A DNA stretch of 64,000 nt from NCBI GenBank assembly GCA_051656605.1, contig JBOGCF010000020.1, forward strand, positions 62,001 to 126,000. Direction: 5' to 3'. Position 1 is the stretch's first letter; each line of letters opens with the position of its first letter. This stretch comes from UBA12018 sp051656605 (GTDB lineage: Bacteria > Bacteroidota > Bacteroidia > Bacteroidales > CAMTPD01). The position numbers and the translations under genes are program-made. Of the stretch, positions 54,635 to 63,952 are shown piece by piece. The notes below the pieces were generated by a model, which was not told where the DNA came from, did no database searches, and worked only from the letters and a program-made list of their open reading frames with translations.

Positions 54635-55534
54635 ATGACAAAATACGATCTATGTTGTGTGGGACATATAACTCTTGACAAAGTTATCACACCAAAGAAA
54701 ACAGTAGATATGCCGGGAGGAACCGCTTTTTATTTCTCTAGCGCTATTAAAAACCTCAACCCGATTCAGTACAAACTGGCTACAGCACTTGCAACATCAG
54801 AAATTGAGATTGCAAACAAACTGCAAGAGGAAGGCATCGATGTATTGGTTATGCCGAGTAAGAAGACACTATGTTTTGAAAATATTTATGGAGAAAACCA
54901 AGACAACAGAACACAACGCGTAACGGCAAAGGCCGATCCATTTACTGTTGATTTCTTAAAAGATTTGGATGCCGGGATCTTTCACTTGGGAAGTTTGATG
55001 GCAGACGACTTTTCGCTAGATCTTGTCAAGTTTATGGCAAGCAAAGGCAAAGTTTCGGTCGACTCACAAGGTTATTTGAGAGAGGTAAGAGACGAGCAGG
55101 TTTTTGCCGTTGACTGGACAGATAAACTTGAGGCGATGAAGCACATTCACTTCATGAAAGCAAACGAACATGAAATGGAAGTCCTTACCGGCTATGACGA
55201 CATTCGCAAAGCAGCAACTTGTCTGCACGAATGGGGCATCAAAGAAGTGCTTATCACACTTGGAAGTTTAGGTTCTGTCATTTATGACGGAAAAGAATTT
55301 TACCGCATTCCGGCATACAAACCAAGTGAGGTTGTCGATGCAACAGGCTGTGGCGACACCTACATGTGTGGTTATTTGTACAAACGAGCACAAGGCGCAA
55401 CTCCGGAAGAAGCCGGACATTATGCAGCGGCAATGTCGACAATCAAGATCCAGAAGTCTGGTCCGTTCGACGGAACAGAAGAAGACATTCTGAATTGCAT
55501 GAAGAACTGCGAACAACGACTTCCCGAATTGTAA
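54635..55534 (+). CDS. PfkB-family carbohydrate kinase
   Basis: The 299-residue product has the ribokinase fold with MPGGTAFYFSSAIKNL (the N-terminal PfkB motif 1 region, 28-43) and the C-terminal signature VVDATGCGDTYMCGYLYK with catalytic base D241. It phosphorylates a sugar or nucleoside; the substrate cannot be told. TAACTTTA (54609-54616) is a near -7 box. A strong terminator follows. Confidence 0.88.
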   Translation: MTKYDLCCVGHITLDKVITPKKTVDMPGGTAFYFSSAIKNLNPIQYKLATALATSEIEIANKLQEEGIDVLVMPSKKTLCFENIYGENQDNRTQRVTAKADPFTVDFLKDLDAGIFHLGSLMADDFSLDLVKFMASKGKVSVDSQGYLREVRDEQVFAVDWTDKLEAMKHIHFMKANEHEMEVLTGYDDIRKAATCLHEWGIKEVLITLGSLGSVIYDGKEFYRIPAYKPSEVVDATGCGDTYMCGYLYKRAQGATPEEAGHYAAAMSTIKIQKSGPFDGTEEDILNCMKNCEQRLPEL

Positions 55535-55554
55535 TCAAAAGTCTCCATCATAAG

Positions 55555-55598
55555 AAAAGCTCACAAAGAGAACCGATGTTCGTCTTTGTGAGCTTTTT
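55555..55598 (+). terminator. Terminator after the PfkB-family kinase gene
   Basis: AAAAGCTCACAAAGA (55555-55569) pairs with TCTTTGTGAGCTTTT (55583-55597), a perfect 15-bp stem ending in T residues, placed before the converging MFS gene. Confidence 0.9.
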
Positions 55599-55639
55599 CT
55601 ATATATTCCTATACCGTATCAAATACGGAGCAGATCTCT

Positions 55640-56869
55640 TTATTCGTCAGACTTGGTTATTTTACCAAATGTAGTCATCAGTACGATAAATACACCCAAT
55701 ACACCAATCACCATATACGCATACTTCATATCGAACCACTGAGCAATTCCGCCAATTAGCAATGGCGCAACCAGCGAACCGATGAAGCTAATGCTTGACA
55801 ATATCGTTAAGGCAATTCCCACCGGAGTCTTCGATTGCTCACCAACCAAGCTGTAGATCGTTGGTACCATACAAGAGATACCCAACCCTACCAGCATAAA
55901 ACCGATTGAGTTTACGGCAACATTCAATTCCATCGAACTGAAATATCCCGGGAATATCGCAGAGATAAAGAAACCGATCGAGATGAATACGCCCGCAAGC
56001 TGCAATACCTTCTTCTTTCCTAGTTTGCCGTAAGCAAAGTTAGTAAGGAATCTGCCTACCGTCATCATTACCATAAAAACAAGAAAGCCGATTTGCATCG
56101 ATTTCGGTGCCTTCAATACAGTCTCAAAATATACCCCACTCCAGTCGAACATCGCACTTTCTACAATCAAGGCAAGCAAACCCACCAACCCTAACTTCAA
56201 AAGCAACGATTCGGGACGTTTAATAAAACTCAACAAAGACACTTTTTCTTCTTTTATCTCATCCGTCACAAACTCATCGTCTTGCTTGTCTTCTTGCAGA
56301 TAACCTCTGTTCATCAACGTAATACCAAGGATAATCAACGCAATTAAGCTAAAATGCCAAAAAGGATTTACATCTTGAATAATCATAATAAACCCGATAA
56401 GTGCACCCAAGCAAGCAGCAAGACTCCAACCTCCGTGAAACGAAGCCATGATGGTACGCCCATAAACTCGTTCGATGCCGATAGCTTGTGTATTCAAAGA
56501 TATATCACATAAATTCCAAAATACGCCAAAGCAAAACAGGCAAACGCCCAACACATAAATGTTTGTGGCAGTACCAATAGCAAACAAAGCCAAGGCATAT
56601 CCCATGATACTAATTTGCACCATGATGCGACTCCCCAACTTAGAAACTAAATATCCCGCAAGCGGAATTGCAATAAACTTACCCACAGGAATTAAGAACA
56701 AAACCAACCCCCAATAGAAAGCATAGTTTACATCAAACAACTGTTTGATATCGGGAATACGACTTGCCCACGAAGAGAAACAAAGTCCCTGAGCAAGAAA
56801 AAAAGACAACATGGCATAACGCATTCGTTGCTGCGTTGAGCTCACTGATAATGAATCACTTTGCATCAT
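55640..56869 (-). CDS. MFS transporter, YbjJ/fucose-permease-like
   Basis: The 409-residue product has 12 predicted helices. The sequence ASRIPDIKQLFDV after helix 1, GSRIMVQISIMGYALALF and SFHGGWSLAACLGALIG are characteristic of the YbjJ-like branch of sugar-type MFS carriers. It is inner-membrane; uptake or export of a sugar or metabolite is likely. MMQSD has two adjacent possible starts. TAAATTTG (complement of 56901-56908) is a possible -7 box. It stands between the PfkB kinase and GH43 genes, and could work with either. Confidence 0.88.
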   Translation of the reverse strand: MMQSDSLSVSSTQQRMRYAMLSFFLAQGLCFSSWASRIPDIKQLFDVNYAFYWGLVLFLIPVGKFIAIPLAGYLVSKLGSRIMVQISIMGYALALFAIGTATNIYVLGVCLFCFGVFWNLCDISLNTQAIGIERVYGRTIMASFHGGWSLAACLGALIGFIMIIQDVNPFWHFSLIALIILGITLMNRGYLQEDKQDDEFVTDEIKEEKVSLLSFIKRPESLLLKLGLVGLLALIVESAMFDWSGVYFETVLKAPKSMQIGFLVFMVMMTVGRFLTNFAYGKLGKKKVLQLAGVFISIGFFISAIFPGYFSSMELNVAVNSIGFMLVGLGISCMVPTIYSLVGEQSKTPVGIALTILSSISFIGSLVAPLLIGGIAQWFDMKYAYMVIGVLGVFIVLMTTFGKITKSDE

Positions 56870-56948
56870 TCTTTAGTAGTTATAATTCAGCAATAAACCA
56901 CAAATTTATCAAATCATCTGCTAAAAATGATGACTAAGCCTAAAAACT

Positions 56949-58529
56949 TTACTTGTTTGTAAAGCGGAACCAGTCAAAATCAGCATAACCATCTACCCCT
57001 TCATCGGTTGTTGTGAAATTAAACAAAGCAAAACGATTGGCAGTCCAAGGCAATCCCAACCCCATATTCAAAACGTTTCCGATTTGATGGTATTGATCAC
57101 CGTCGAGGCTGTAATAGAATCGAGCCGTGAAGTCTTTGTCGGTAACACGAGCGCGCACCCACAACTTTTGCTCACCTTTTAATTGCATCGAATCAATTAC
57201 TACTCCGTCGTTGCACATGATCAGTTCCTTTTTGCCATTTTCTTGTCGTACGCCAACAAAAGCATACGGAAACTCAAACACGCCAAAGCCTGCAACATTT
57301 CCATTCTTTAGTCCGCTCAAATCGATCGCTACAGAACCTTCGCAGCTTGGCCCCTGCACACGTTGCGTCAATGTATTGCGCGCATTCTTCAACGACTCCG
57401 CCTTTGAAGCTTTTAAGCGCAAGTGCCCTTTTCGTTCCGACAGCGTCCATTTCAAATCATCGGGATTGTGATTCCATTGCCATTGCAGTCCCAGCTTTTT
57501 ACTTGCAAACTCATCGCTTGTTGCCGGAGAGCATATCGCAGATTTCTTCTCCACTTTTGGTTTCGGATACGTAATCAAATCTTTCCCCATGTCGCCAATC
57601 ATTGGCCAACCGTCAACCCATTTTACCGGCATCAAATGAGGAACTCGCCCGATAGCCCCACGATCTTGCATGATTATAAACCACCAATCGCCGTTTTTCA
57701 GTTGCACCATTCCGCCTTGATGCATGCCATTGGTCGGATAAGAGGTGCAATCATTCATAATGATCTTAGATTCGTACGGCCCGTAAATATTCTTTGACCG
57801 CAAACAAACCTGCCATCCTTCGGTGCCTCCGGCAGGACACGTGATGTAATACATCCCGTTGATTTTATAAGCATGAGACCCCTCCATTCCGGCATGCCCT
57901 TTTTGCGTATTCGGGTTTAAGATCCCTTTGTCCCAGATCAGCACGTTTTCGCCCTTCACTGAGCGTCCATCGGGATTCAACTCCGTAGCATACAATTTAT
58001 GTTGTCCGTGTATTACATAAACTTTACCGTCGTCGTCAAACAACAACCCCGGATCATAAAGATATTCCGGGAATATAACACGCTCCCAAGGCCCTTCAGC
58101 TTTATCGGCAATACACATCGAGTAGTGCCCGGTTTCGCGGCCCCACCCATACGGAGTACAGAATCCTACATAAAACTTATCGTTGTGATGTCTGATCGTT
58201 GCCGCCCAAGAACCGTTCAAATACAAGTTTCCGCCATCCAGATTATACTTCGGGTCTTCATCGTATCTATCCACTGCATAACCCACCATCTCCCAATTGA
58301 CCAAATCTTTTGATCGCACAATCGGGCATCCCGGCACATAATGCATACTTGTAGACACCATGTAGAAATAATCCCCTACACGTATCACATCCGGATCGGG
58401 CCAGTCGCCCCACATAATCGGATTCGTAAACGTTCCATTTCCATTATCAGGAGTCCATACATTCGTCTGCGCACCAAGCTGCGTCGCAAAACAGGTAAAC
58501 AATACCAAGGTCAGTTTCTTTAGTTTCAT
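56949..58529 (-). CDS. GH43 glycosidase (beta-xylosidase/arabinofuranosidase type), secreted
   Basis: The 526-residue product has a signal peptide (to about LGAQ21), a five-bladed GH43 propeller (about 30-335) and a C-terminal beta-sandwich (about 340-526). Catalytic residues are the base D45 in GDWPDPDVIR, the modulator D159 in LYDPGLLFDDDG and the acid E216 in AGMEGSHAYK. GH43 enzymes invert alpha-arabinofuranosides or beta-xylosides of plant polysaccharides; the exact substrate needs a subfamily alignment. A clear promoter lies about 20-50 bases upstream. No SusC/SusD pair is adjacent. Confidence 0.93.
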   Translation of the reverse strand: MKLKKLTLVLFTCFATQLGAQTNVWTPDNGNGTFTNPIMWGDWPDPDVIRVGDYFYMVSTSMHYVPGCPIVRSKDLVNWEMVGYAVDRYDEDPKYNLDGGNLYLNGSWAATIRHHNDKFYVGFCTPYGWGRETGHYSMCIADKAEGPWERVIFPEYLYDPGLLFDDDGKVYVIHGQHKLYATELNPDGRSVKGENVLIWDKGILNPNTQKGHAGMEGSHAYKINGMYYITCPAGGTEGWQVCLRSKNIYGPYESKIIMNDCTSYPTNGMHQGGMVQLKNGDWWFIIMQDRGAIGRVPHLMPVKWVDGWPMIGDMGKDLITYPKPKVEKKSAICSPATSDEFASKKLGLQWQWNHNPDDLKWTLSERKGHLRLKASKAESLKNARNTLTQRVQGPSCEGSVAIDLSGLKNGNVAGFGVFEFPYAFVGVRQENGKKELIMCNDGVVIDSMQLKGEQKLWVRARVTDKDFTARFYYSLDGDQYHQIGNVLNMGLGLPWTANRFALFNFTTTDEGVDGYADFDWFRFTNK

Positions 58530-58549
58530 GTCTTCTTAAAGTTAGCATT

Positions 58550-58582
58550 CAAATGTAAGTATTTTATATTCATTAGCACAAA
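58550..58582 (-). promoter_or_regulatory. Promoter of the GH43 gene
   Basis: On the minus strand TTTG (58582-58579) and TACATTTG (58557-58550) lie 21 bases apart, giving both -33 and -7 elements, 20 bases before the start codon. Confidence 0.7.
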
Positions 58583-58716
58583 TACTTTATGTAAATACAA
58601 CACATCAAAGCACAATAATTAATTCATAATAGGACAAATAGCAACACAATAAGCTAAATATATCCATCCAACAAATCACCCACAACGTTAAAAATAATAA
58701 ATAACTAAGAAGTATA

Positions 58717-58740
58717 GTTCGAAAACTAGAACAATTAGTT
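58717..58740. promoter_or_regulatory. Candidate BlaI-type operator region
   Basis: Two overlapping dyads, GTTC-N8-GAAC (58717-58732) and AACTA-N7-TAGTT (58724-58740), lie 38-61 bases upstream of the BlaI-like gene. BlaI/MecI repressors bind short dyads near their own promoter, so this is a plausible autoregulatory site, but the sequence differs from the staphylococcal TACA/TGTA site. Confidence 0.4.
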
Positions 58741-58777
58741 ACTCTCCTCGTGTTATAAAAGAAAACAACAACAGGTT

Positions 58778-59143
58778 ATGAAAAAGCTTTCTAAAAAAGA
58801 GGAAGAAGTGATGAGTTTCTTTTGGGATAAAGGAGCCTTGTTTGTGAAAGAGATTTGCGAATTCTACCCCGATCCGAAGCCACACTTTAATACAATCTCG
58901 ACCTACGTAAGGGTATTGGAAGAGAAAGGTCTCTTAAGCCACAAGACATATGGCAATACCTATCAATACTATCCGCTGCAAAGTCGCGACGAATATAGCA
59001 TGAGTGGTATGCAAACCTTTATGAAAAAGTTTTTCGGAGGTTCTCCTAAAAAACTGGTTTCCGCTTTGATTGAAGAAGAATCATTGAGTATCGACGAGCT
59101 CAAGGAGCTTATACGGGAAGTTGAAAAAGGCAATCAAAAATAG
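58778..59143 (+). CDS. BlaI/MecI/CopY-family repressor
   Basis: The 121-residue product has an N-terminal winged helix (about 4-75; KKEEEVMSFFWDKGALFVKE and HFNTISTYVRVLEEKGLLSH) and a short C-terminal dimerisation region. In the classical system the repressor is cleaved or released after a BlaR1/M56 membrane sensor detects a beta-lactam. Here two M56 genes follow at once, beginning 5 bases after the stop. The nearest beta-lactamase gene is about 11 kb away, so its control by this set is uncertain. Confidence 0.92.
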   Translation: MKKLSKKEEEVMSFFWDKGALFVKEICEFYPDPKPHFNTISTYVRVLEEKGLLSHKTYGNTYQYYPLQSRDEYSMSGMQTFMKKFFGGSPKKLVSALIEEESLSIDELKELIREVEKGNQK

Positions 59144-59148
59144 ACATC

Positions 59149-60645
59149 ATGTACTTATTTGTAATATATAGTCTTAAGGTTTCTGTTTGTCTTACGCTGT
59201 TTTATCTTTTCTTTAAGGTATTACTCAGTAAGGAAACCTTTCATCGGGCAAACAGAATCGTGCTTCTTTCGTTGATCAGCCTCGCATTCATTGTACCGAT
59301 AATTCCGGCACCATTCGATCTGCCCGAGCCGTTGTCTCCCGTAGTTAATCAAATCATCCGTTTCACCGATGAGCAAGCAACGCCGGTCATTATCGAAGCA
59401 ACAAACCACGAATCTACCGAAGAACCGATTGCGAGCAAGCCATCTCCGCAGCACACTACGCCATATAATTATGTCGGACTTCTTTTCGCAACTCTTCTTA
59501 TACTTTATGTATGTGGTGCGATTGTAGCATTAGCCAAACTAGTTGTTTCGATGCGAGCTATGCGACTACACATAAAACAGGGAACAACAAAGCGAATAGG
59601 AAACTACAGACTCGTTATACATCCATCCGATATCGCCCCATACAGTTGGTTTCGATACATTCTAATTTCGGGAAAAGACCTGCAAGAGGCGAAAGACGAA
59701 ATACTCGCGCACGAAATGGCACACAGCGATAAGTTTCATTCATTGGATATATTGCTGGTAGAACTCATGATAATCCTTCAATGGTTCAACCCCGCAGCCT
59801 ATCTGCTCAAGCAAGAATTGCAAGCCAATCATGAATACGAAGCCGATCTTGCAGTGCTGAATAAAGGATTTCATCCCAAGCAATATCAACTATTATTAAT
59901 AAAGAAAGCCGTTGGCACCAGCTCCTACACCTTAGCCAACAGCTTCAATCACAGTTCTCTTAAAAAAAGAATTTCTATGATGTTAAAATGCAAATCAAAT
60001 CGATGGGCGATGATGAAGATCGGATTCTTCATTCCGCTGACTGCATCCATGCTTGCAGTCTTTTCACAGTGGGGCAATGCTGCCGATGTTGTAAACAACC
60101 CAGTCGTTGCCGACCCCGAAGTCTCAACCGAGACTCTCTCTAATAACAAAGTTAATGAAACTTCGGTTCTAAACCCGTTGTTGCAGTCCGAAAGTTTTGC
60201 GAGCGAAACAACCTCCGCAAACCAAGCCGCCTCAACACAAGAAGTATGCATTAAAAGTACCGGCGAGCCGTTTCTTCTGTATGTAATCGGCCAAATGTAT
60301 GCAACTCCAACCTTACAAGCTACGGACAAAAACATCCGAACTAGACTCGGTTTCAAGCTTGACAAAGAAGGGAAAGTCATACCTCTCGATGCTGATATAA
60401 TGAAGAACGGCAATACTGCTGATATTGACTATATGCTAGCTTTAGACAATGTTCTTAAAAATGCTCCGGCACTTACGGGTAAAGTAGGTAAAGAATACCA
60501 CTTAACCTATGCGGCATACGGAACTAAACGTTTGGTCGGAGTCGGTTCTGAATATACTATTTTCGATATAAGCAAACCGCAATCAGAAATCAAGTACATT
60601 CAAAGTACACCTCCGGAACTGCAAGATATCAAACTAGATAAGTAA
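59149..60645 (+). CDS. M56 metallopeptidase, BlaR1-like sensor, first copy
   Basis: The 498-residue protein has four membrane helices (about 1-20, 32-52, 105-130 and one near 285-305), the cytoplasmic zinc peptidase motif HEMAH at 188-192 in LAHEMAHSDKFHSLDILL and a following ELQANHEYEADL ligand region. After the last helix comes a Ser/Thr-rich linker and a C-terminal periplasmic domain (about 380-498) that resembles a TonB C-terminal-like fold rather than the penicillin-binding domain of BlaR1. So it may sense envelope stress rather than beta-lactams. It starts 5 bases after the repressor gene. Confidence 0.88.
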   Translation: MYLFVIYSLKVSVCLTLFYLFFKVLLSKETFHRANRIVLLSLISLAFIVPIIPAPFDLPEPLSPVVNQIIRFTDEQATPVIIEATNHESTEEPIASKPSPQHTTPYNYVGLLFATLLILYVCGAIVALAKLVVSMRAMRLHIKQGTTKRIGNYRLVIHPSDIAPYSWFRYILISGKDLQEAKDEILAHEMAHSDKFHSLDILLVELMIILQWFNPAAYLLKQELQANHEYEADLAVLNKGFHPKQYQLLLIKKAVGTSSYTLANSFNHSSLKKRISMMLKCKSNRWAMMKIGFFIPLTASMLAVFSQWGNAADVVNNPVVADPEVSTETLSNNKVNETSVLNPLLQSESFASETTSANQAASTQEVCIKSTGEPFLLYVIGQMYATPTLQATDKNIRTRLGFKLDKEGKVIPLDADIMKNGNTADIDYMLALDNVLKNAPALTGKVGKEYHLTYAAYGTKRLVGVGSEYTIFDISKPQSEIKYIQSTPPELQDIKLDK

Positions 60646-60686
60646 TCATATAAAGAAGAGATTAGAACAATGTAAACACAAAGACT

Positions 60687-62147
60687 ATGGACATCTTATT
60701 TTCATACATACTGAAAGTGTCGATTCTACTCACACTGTTTTATCTCTTCTTTAAGCTTTTGCTTAGCAAAGAGACATTTCACCAAGTGAACCGCTTTATG
60801 GTTTTGTCGCTACTTGTGTCGGCTTTTGTGCTGCCATTCGTTACCATTTCATTCAACGATACAAAGCATATACCATCCAGTATTGGCAAACTTTCTGAAA
60901 TCATCAATGCTCCTACTGCACCGGAAGTATTGAGCGAGGTCAAGCAACAAACTCAATCGGACAACTCCGGGCAAGCGAGTTTGCCAATGAAGGCAGACAG
61001 CCCGGACTATTCATATTTGTTTGTCGCGATGATGTTAGCAGTCTACGTTGCAGGCATTCTTTACTCCATTTTGCGACTACTTTATGCTATTATCGCAATC
61101 AAAAGAACAATAGCAACCGGACGGAAGACAACATATCAAAACTATACACTCGTTGTTTTGCCGCGCTACAAAGCTCCCTCATGTTGGCGAAAGTATATTC
61201 TTATTTCGAAGCAAGACTTGAAAGAGTCGGCCCATGAAATATTGGCGCACGAGATTGCACATATCGAAAAGAAACATTCGTACGACATTCTACTAAGTGA
61301 AGTCGTTATCGCGCTGCAATGGTTTAATCCCGCGGCGTACCTCCTCAAGCAAGAACTGCAAGCTATTCATGAATACGAAGCAGATCTCGAAGTGTTGAAG
61401 CAAGGATTTCAGTCCAAAGCATATCAACTCTTATTAATCAAGAAAGCTGTTGGCTCCAGCTCCTACACCTTGGCCAACAGTTTTAATCACAGTACACTAA
61501 AAAAACGAATTGCCATGATGCTAAAATCAAAGTCAAATCGATGGGCAATGATGAAGATAGGTCTCTTCATCCCGCTCACAGTCTCCATGCTCGTTGTCTT
61601 TTCCCCTACGGGAAATGCAACCGATCTGCTTTCTGTTTCAGCGAACACAGCTCCTGAAACATCCGAAGCTCTTTCACCAACTGTCCCCGACACGTCAAAG
61701 CCTTTTGCTCAAGCCAAAGATGCAACAAAGACAAAGCCTTCGGAAGAAGTTTTTCTCGAGTATTTGGTACAAGGGATTTATAATTCAGAAATACTCAACA
61801 ACCAAGATTACTATGGGAATATTTGGGCAGAGTATACAATAGACAACGACGGTAAAGTAAAAGTTTCCCAAGTAGGAAACTCTAAAGCCAAGAATAATTT
61901 GCCCGAGTCCTATTTATCGGCGGTAGAAAAACTAATCAACAACACTCCGCTTTCAGTCGGGAAACTACTAAGAGATAACAAACCTTTCAGGTACAGAATA
62001 TGGATCGAAGCAAACAAAAGCAAAAGACATGTCTTAGCTGGCAAGTATGATACATATACATTCAACTTGAACAAGCCGATTACAGACGTTAAGTATCGCT
62101 TGACACCACCGCCTCCTCCACCGCCGTTACCAAGCAATGTAGATTAA
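60687..62147 (+). CDS. M56 metallopeptidase, BlaR1-like sensor, tandem second copy
   Basis: The 486-residue protein is a close paralogue of the one before it: the same N-terminal helices, HEIAH at residues 188-192 and nearly identical NPAAYLLKQELQA and SSYTLANSFNHS blocks. The linkers and C-terminal domains differ (about 355-470), and the protein ends in a run of prolines (PPPPPPPLPS). The signal may therefore be different. The gap to the first copy is 41 bases, so the three genes form one operon ending at the terminator at 62165. Confidence 0.88.
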   Translation: MDILFSYILKVSILLTLFYLFFKLLLSKETFHQVNRFMVLSLLVSAFVLPFVTISFNDTKHIPSSIGKLSEIINAPTAPEVLSEVKQQTQSDNSGQASLPMKADSPDYSYLFVAMMLAVYVAGILYSILRLLYAIIAIKRTIATGRKTTYQNYTLVVLPRYKAPSCWRKYILISKQDLKESAHEILAHEIAHIEKKHSYDILLSEVVIALQWFNPAAYLLKQELQAIHEYEADLEVLKQGFQSKAYQLLLIKKAVGSSSYTLANSFNHSTLKKRIAMMLKSKSNRWAMMKIGLFIPLTVSMLVVFSPTGNATDLLSVSANTAPETSEALSPTVPDTSKPFAQAKDATKTKPSEEVFLEYLVQGIYNSEILNNQDYYGNIWAEYTIDNDGKVKVSQVGNSKAKNNLPESYLSAVEKLINNTPLSVGKLLRDNKPFRYRIWIEANKSKRHVLAGKYDTYTFNLNKPITDVKYRLTPPPPPPPLPSNVD

Positions 62148-62164
62148 GTTCCCTTAAACAAAGA

Positions 62165-62211
62165 AAACCACCCTTTGCTGCTTCGATCATCGATAGCGCA
62201 AAGGGTGGTTT
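62165..62211. terminator. Terminator after the BlaI-M56 operon
   Basis: AAACCACCCTTTGC (62165-62178) pairs perfectly with GCAAAGGGTGGTTT (62198-62211). It lies between converging genes, so it may act on both strands. Confidence 0.88.
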
Positions 62212-62235
62212 CGTTTCATATTGTTTCGAAACAGA

Positions 62236-62994
62236 TTACATCTCTTTCGATTGAAGCTCTAGTTTTTTTGCTTTCAAAGGTTCCAATGCATCAACAAACT
62301 CTACCGAAGGATTTGCGAAACGTAGTCCCGATCCATCGTGATAGTTCCCCGTTTCAAGAACCACCGCCCCATTAGGACCGGCCATCAAGAAGTGCGGAGT
62401 TTCGATAGCAGTAAGTGAAGCTGTGTCACCTACTTGCATGGTAATAAAATTCTTCACCGTACGGAATTTTTCCTGACTCTCAGCCATAACCGGAGGATTT
62501 GGTGTAGGCTCGCCAATACCGAAGTTATGAGCAGAACCGTGCTCTACATACCATGATTCCATTTTCGCAGGGAAAGAGGTACCCATGTGTGTATGCTCTA
62601 CAATCGCCTGACTAGGCAACAGGTAGATGTTGTGCCCTACATATCCGGCCACAGGATTGTTTTGCCAGAATACGCCGGCCATACCAACGTGTTCAAAGTC
62701 TCCAAGATTAAAGTCTGAGATAAACATATTCTCTTTCAAGAAGTTGTTATATTCCACTCCATAGTGTGAGAACATATCAAGGTAAGCTTGCAATGCAACC
62801 TCAGCTTGGAATACGCCATCTTTGTAGAAATCTGCATTGGTATACTTCTTTTGGTAAGGAGCTTTTGTAGCCTGAGCAGTAGAAGTACTTTCTGTTTTAG
62901 TGCACTCACCATTTCCTTTTGCTCCACATCCGGTTAGCATAGCCGTGCCTGTAGCTGCTACGAGCAGCGCAGAGGCCAACGTTCTTAATTTCAT
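62236..62994 (-). CDS. Cupin-like secreted lipoprotein
   Basis: The 252-residue protein has a lipobox LTGC (Cys23). The core (about 115-235) has cupin-like metal ligands: H134-T-H136 in IVEHTHMGTS, E146 and a late PHFLMAGPNGAVVLETG block, all consistent with a double-stranded beta-helix. Isomerases and dioxygenases use this fold, but the function is unknown. It is anchored to a membrane facing the periplasm or the outside. A TATCTTTG -7 box lies at 63039-63032. The secreted hydrolase gene ends upstream on the same strand, 97 bases away. Confidence 0.7.
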   Translation of the reverse strand: MKLRTLASALLVAATGTAMLTGCGAKGNGECTKTESTSTAQATKAPYQKKYTNADFYKDGVFQAEVALQAYLDMFSHYGVEYNNFLKENMFISDFNLGDFEHVGMAGVFWQNNPVAGYVGHNIYLLPSQAIVEHTHMGTSFPAKMESWYVEHGSAHNFGIGEPTPNPPVMAESQEKFRTVKNFITMQVGDTASLTAIETPHFLMAGPNGAVVLETGNYHDGSGLRFANPSVEFVDALEPLKAKKLELQSKEM

Positions 62995-63031
62995 GATTTG
63001 TAAATTATTATAGCAATGAATATTTGATCTC

Positions 63032-63039
63032 CAAAGATA
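63032..63039 (-). promoter_or_regulatory. Probable -7 element of the cupin-like lipoprotein gene
   Basis: TATCTTTG on the minus strand, 38 bases before the start codon, so the lipoprotein is probably transcribed independently of the hydrolase gene upstream. Confidence 0.55.
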
Positions 63040-63091
63040 TTGTTTTTCTTATACTTAAAGACATCTTTTTGAAAATATTCATTTATCATTT

Positions 63092-63952
63092 CTATTTACG
63101 CATCAATTCGAGTAGAAGTAGCAGTCCGGGCGTTTCCATCGTGCCGTGGTCAAACCCCTGTAGTTCGAAGAGTGGGATCTGCTCGTTGCCTACCGCTTCG
63201 AGGATATTCTTCATGTGCAAATTCTCGGTATAGCGGGCAAGTAGCTCCTTGTCCCTGTCGCCCGTTACCAAAATAAGCGGCGTTCCCATTTTGCGAGCGT
63301 GATAAATCGGTGCGAATGTATCAATGATCGGAATCTCACTCTTTAGGCCACGCTCTTTGCGTATCGTATAGTGCGTGTTGGTTTGTCCGCTTAGCGGCAC
63401 ATACCCCGCCACTTGGTCGGCATCTACTCCATGCTTGGCAAGATAGGTCGTGTCCATAGCCAACATCAACGTTAGATAGCCACCGGCCGAATGTCCGGCT
63501 ACAAACACGCGCGTAGGATCGCCGCCAAAGGTTTTGATATGTTGCAATGTCCAAGCCACGGCTTCGGCAGCATCCAGAATATAGTCGGGATGATTGGCCT
63601 TCGGACTCTGCCTATAGTTGGGCGCAACCACGGCAATACCCTTTTCGCGCAAGGCATTGGGCACCGTCTTACTACCCGCTTCGAGTCCGCCGCCATGAAA
63701 ATACACCACCGTGGCAACGTTAGTTTGCCCGTCGGGATAATACACATCCAGTTTGCATCGCTCCTTGCGATACGCATCAGTTTCGTTAGCAACATACGGA
63801 ATATCCGTCTCCATTTTATACGTTACTTTCGAAGGCTTCTCTCCCTTCTCTTGATATACAGCCGCCGTATTCGACGCATGTACCGCAAAAGCAGGCATTG
63901 AGCACGTCAATACAAAAGCAGTGAAAACACAACGTAACACATTCTTCTTCAT
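63092..63952 (-). CDS. Secreted alpha/beta hydrolase (carboxylesterase type)
   Basis: The 286-residue product has a signal peptide (to about VHAS27) and the alpha/beta-hydrolase fold with oxyanion-hole motif YFHGGGLEAGS and nucleophile in VAGHSAGGYLTL. The acid is probably the Asp in TGDRDKELL and the base the His in FDHGTMETP. This family removes acyl groups from small esters or polysaccharides, for example acetyl groups from hemicellulose or glycans. It is periplasmic or secreted. A cupin-like lipoprotein gene follows on the same strand. Confidence 0.9.
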   Translation of the reverse strand: MKKNVLRCVFTAFVLTCSMPAFAVHASNTAAVYQEKGEKPSKVTYKMETDIPYVANETDAYRKERCKLDVYYPDGQTNVATVVYFHGGGLEAGSKTVPNALREKGIAVVAPNYRQSPKANHPDYILDAAEAVAWTLQHIKTFGGDPTRVFVAGHSAGGYLTLMLAMDTTYLAKHGVDADQVAGYVPLSGQTNTHYTIRKERGLKSEIPIIDTFAPIYHARKMGTPLILVTGDRDKELLARYTENLHMKNILEAVGNEQIPLFELQGFDHGTMETPGLLLLLELMRK

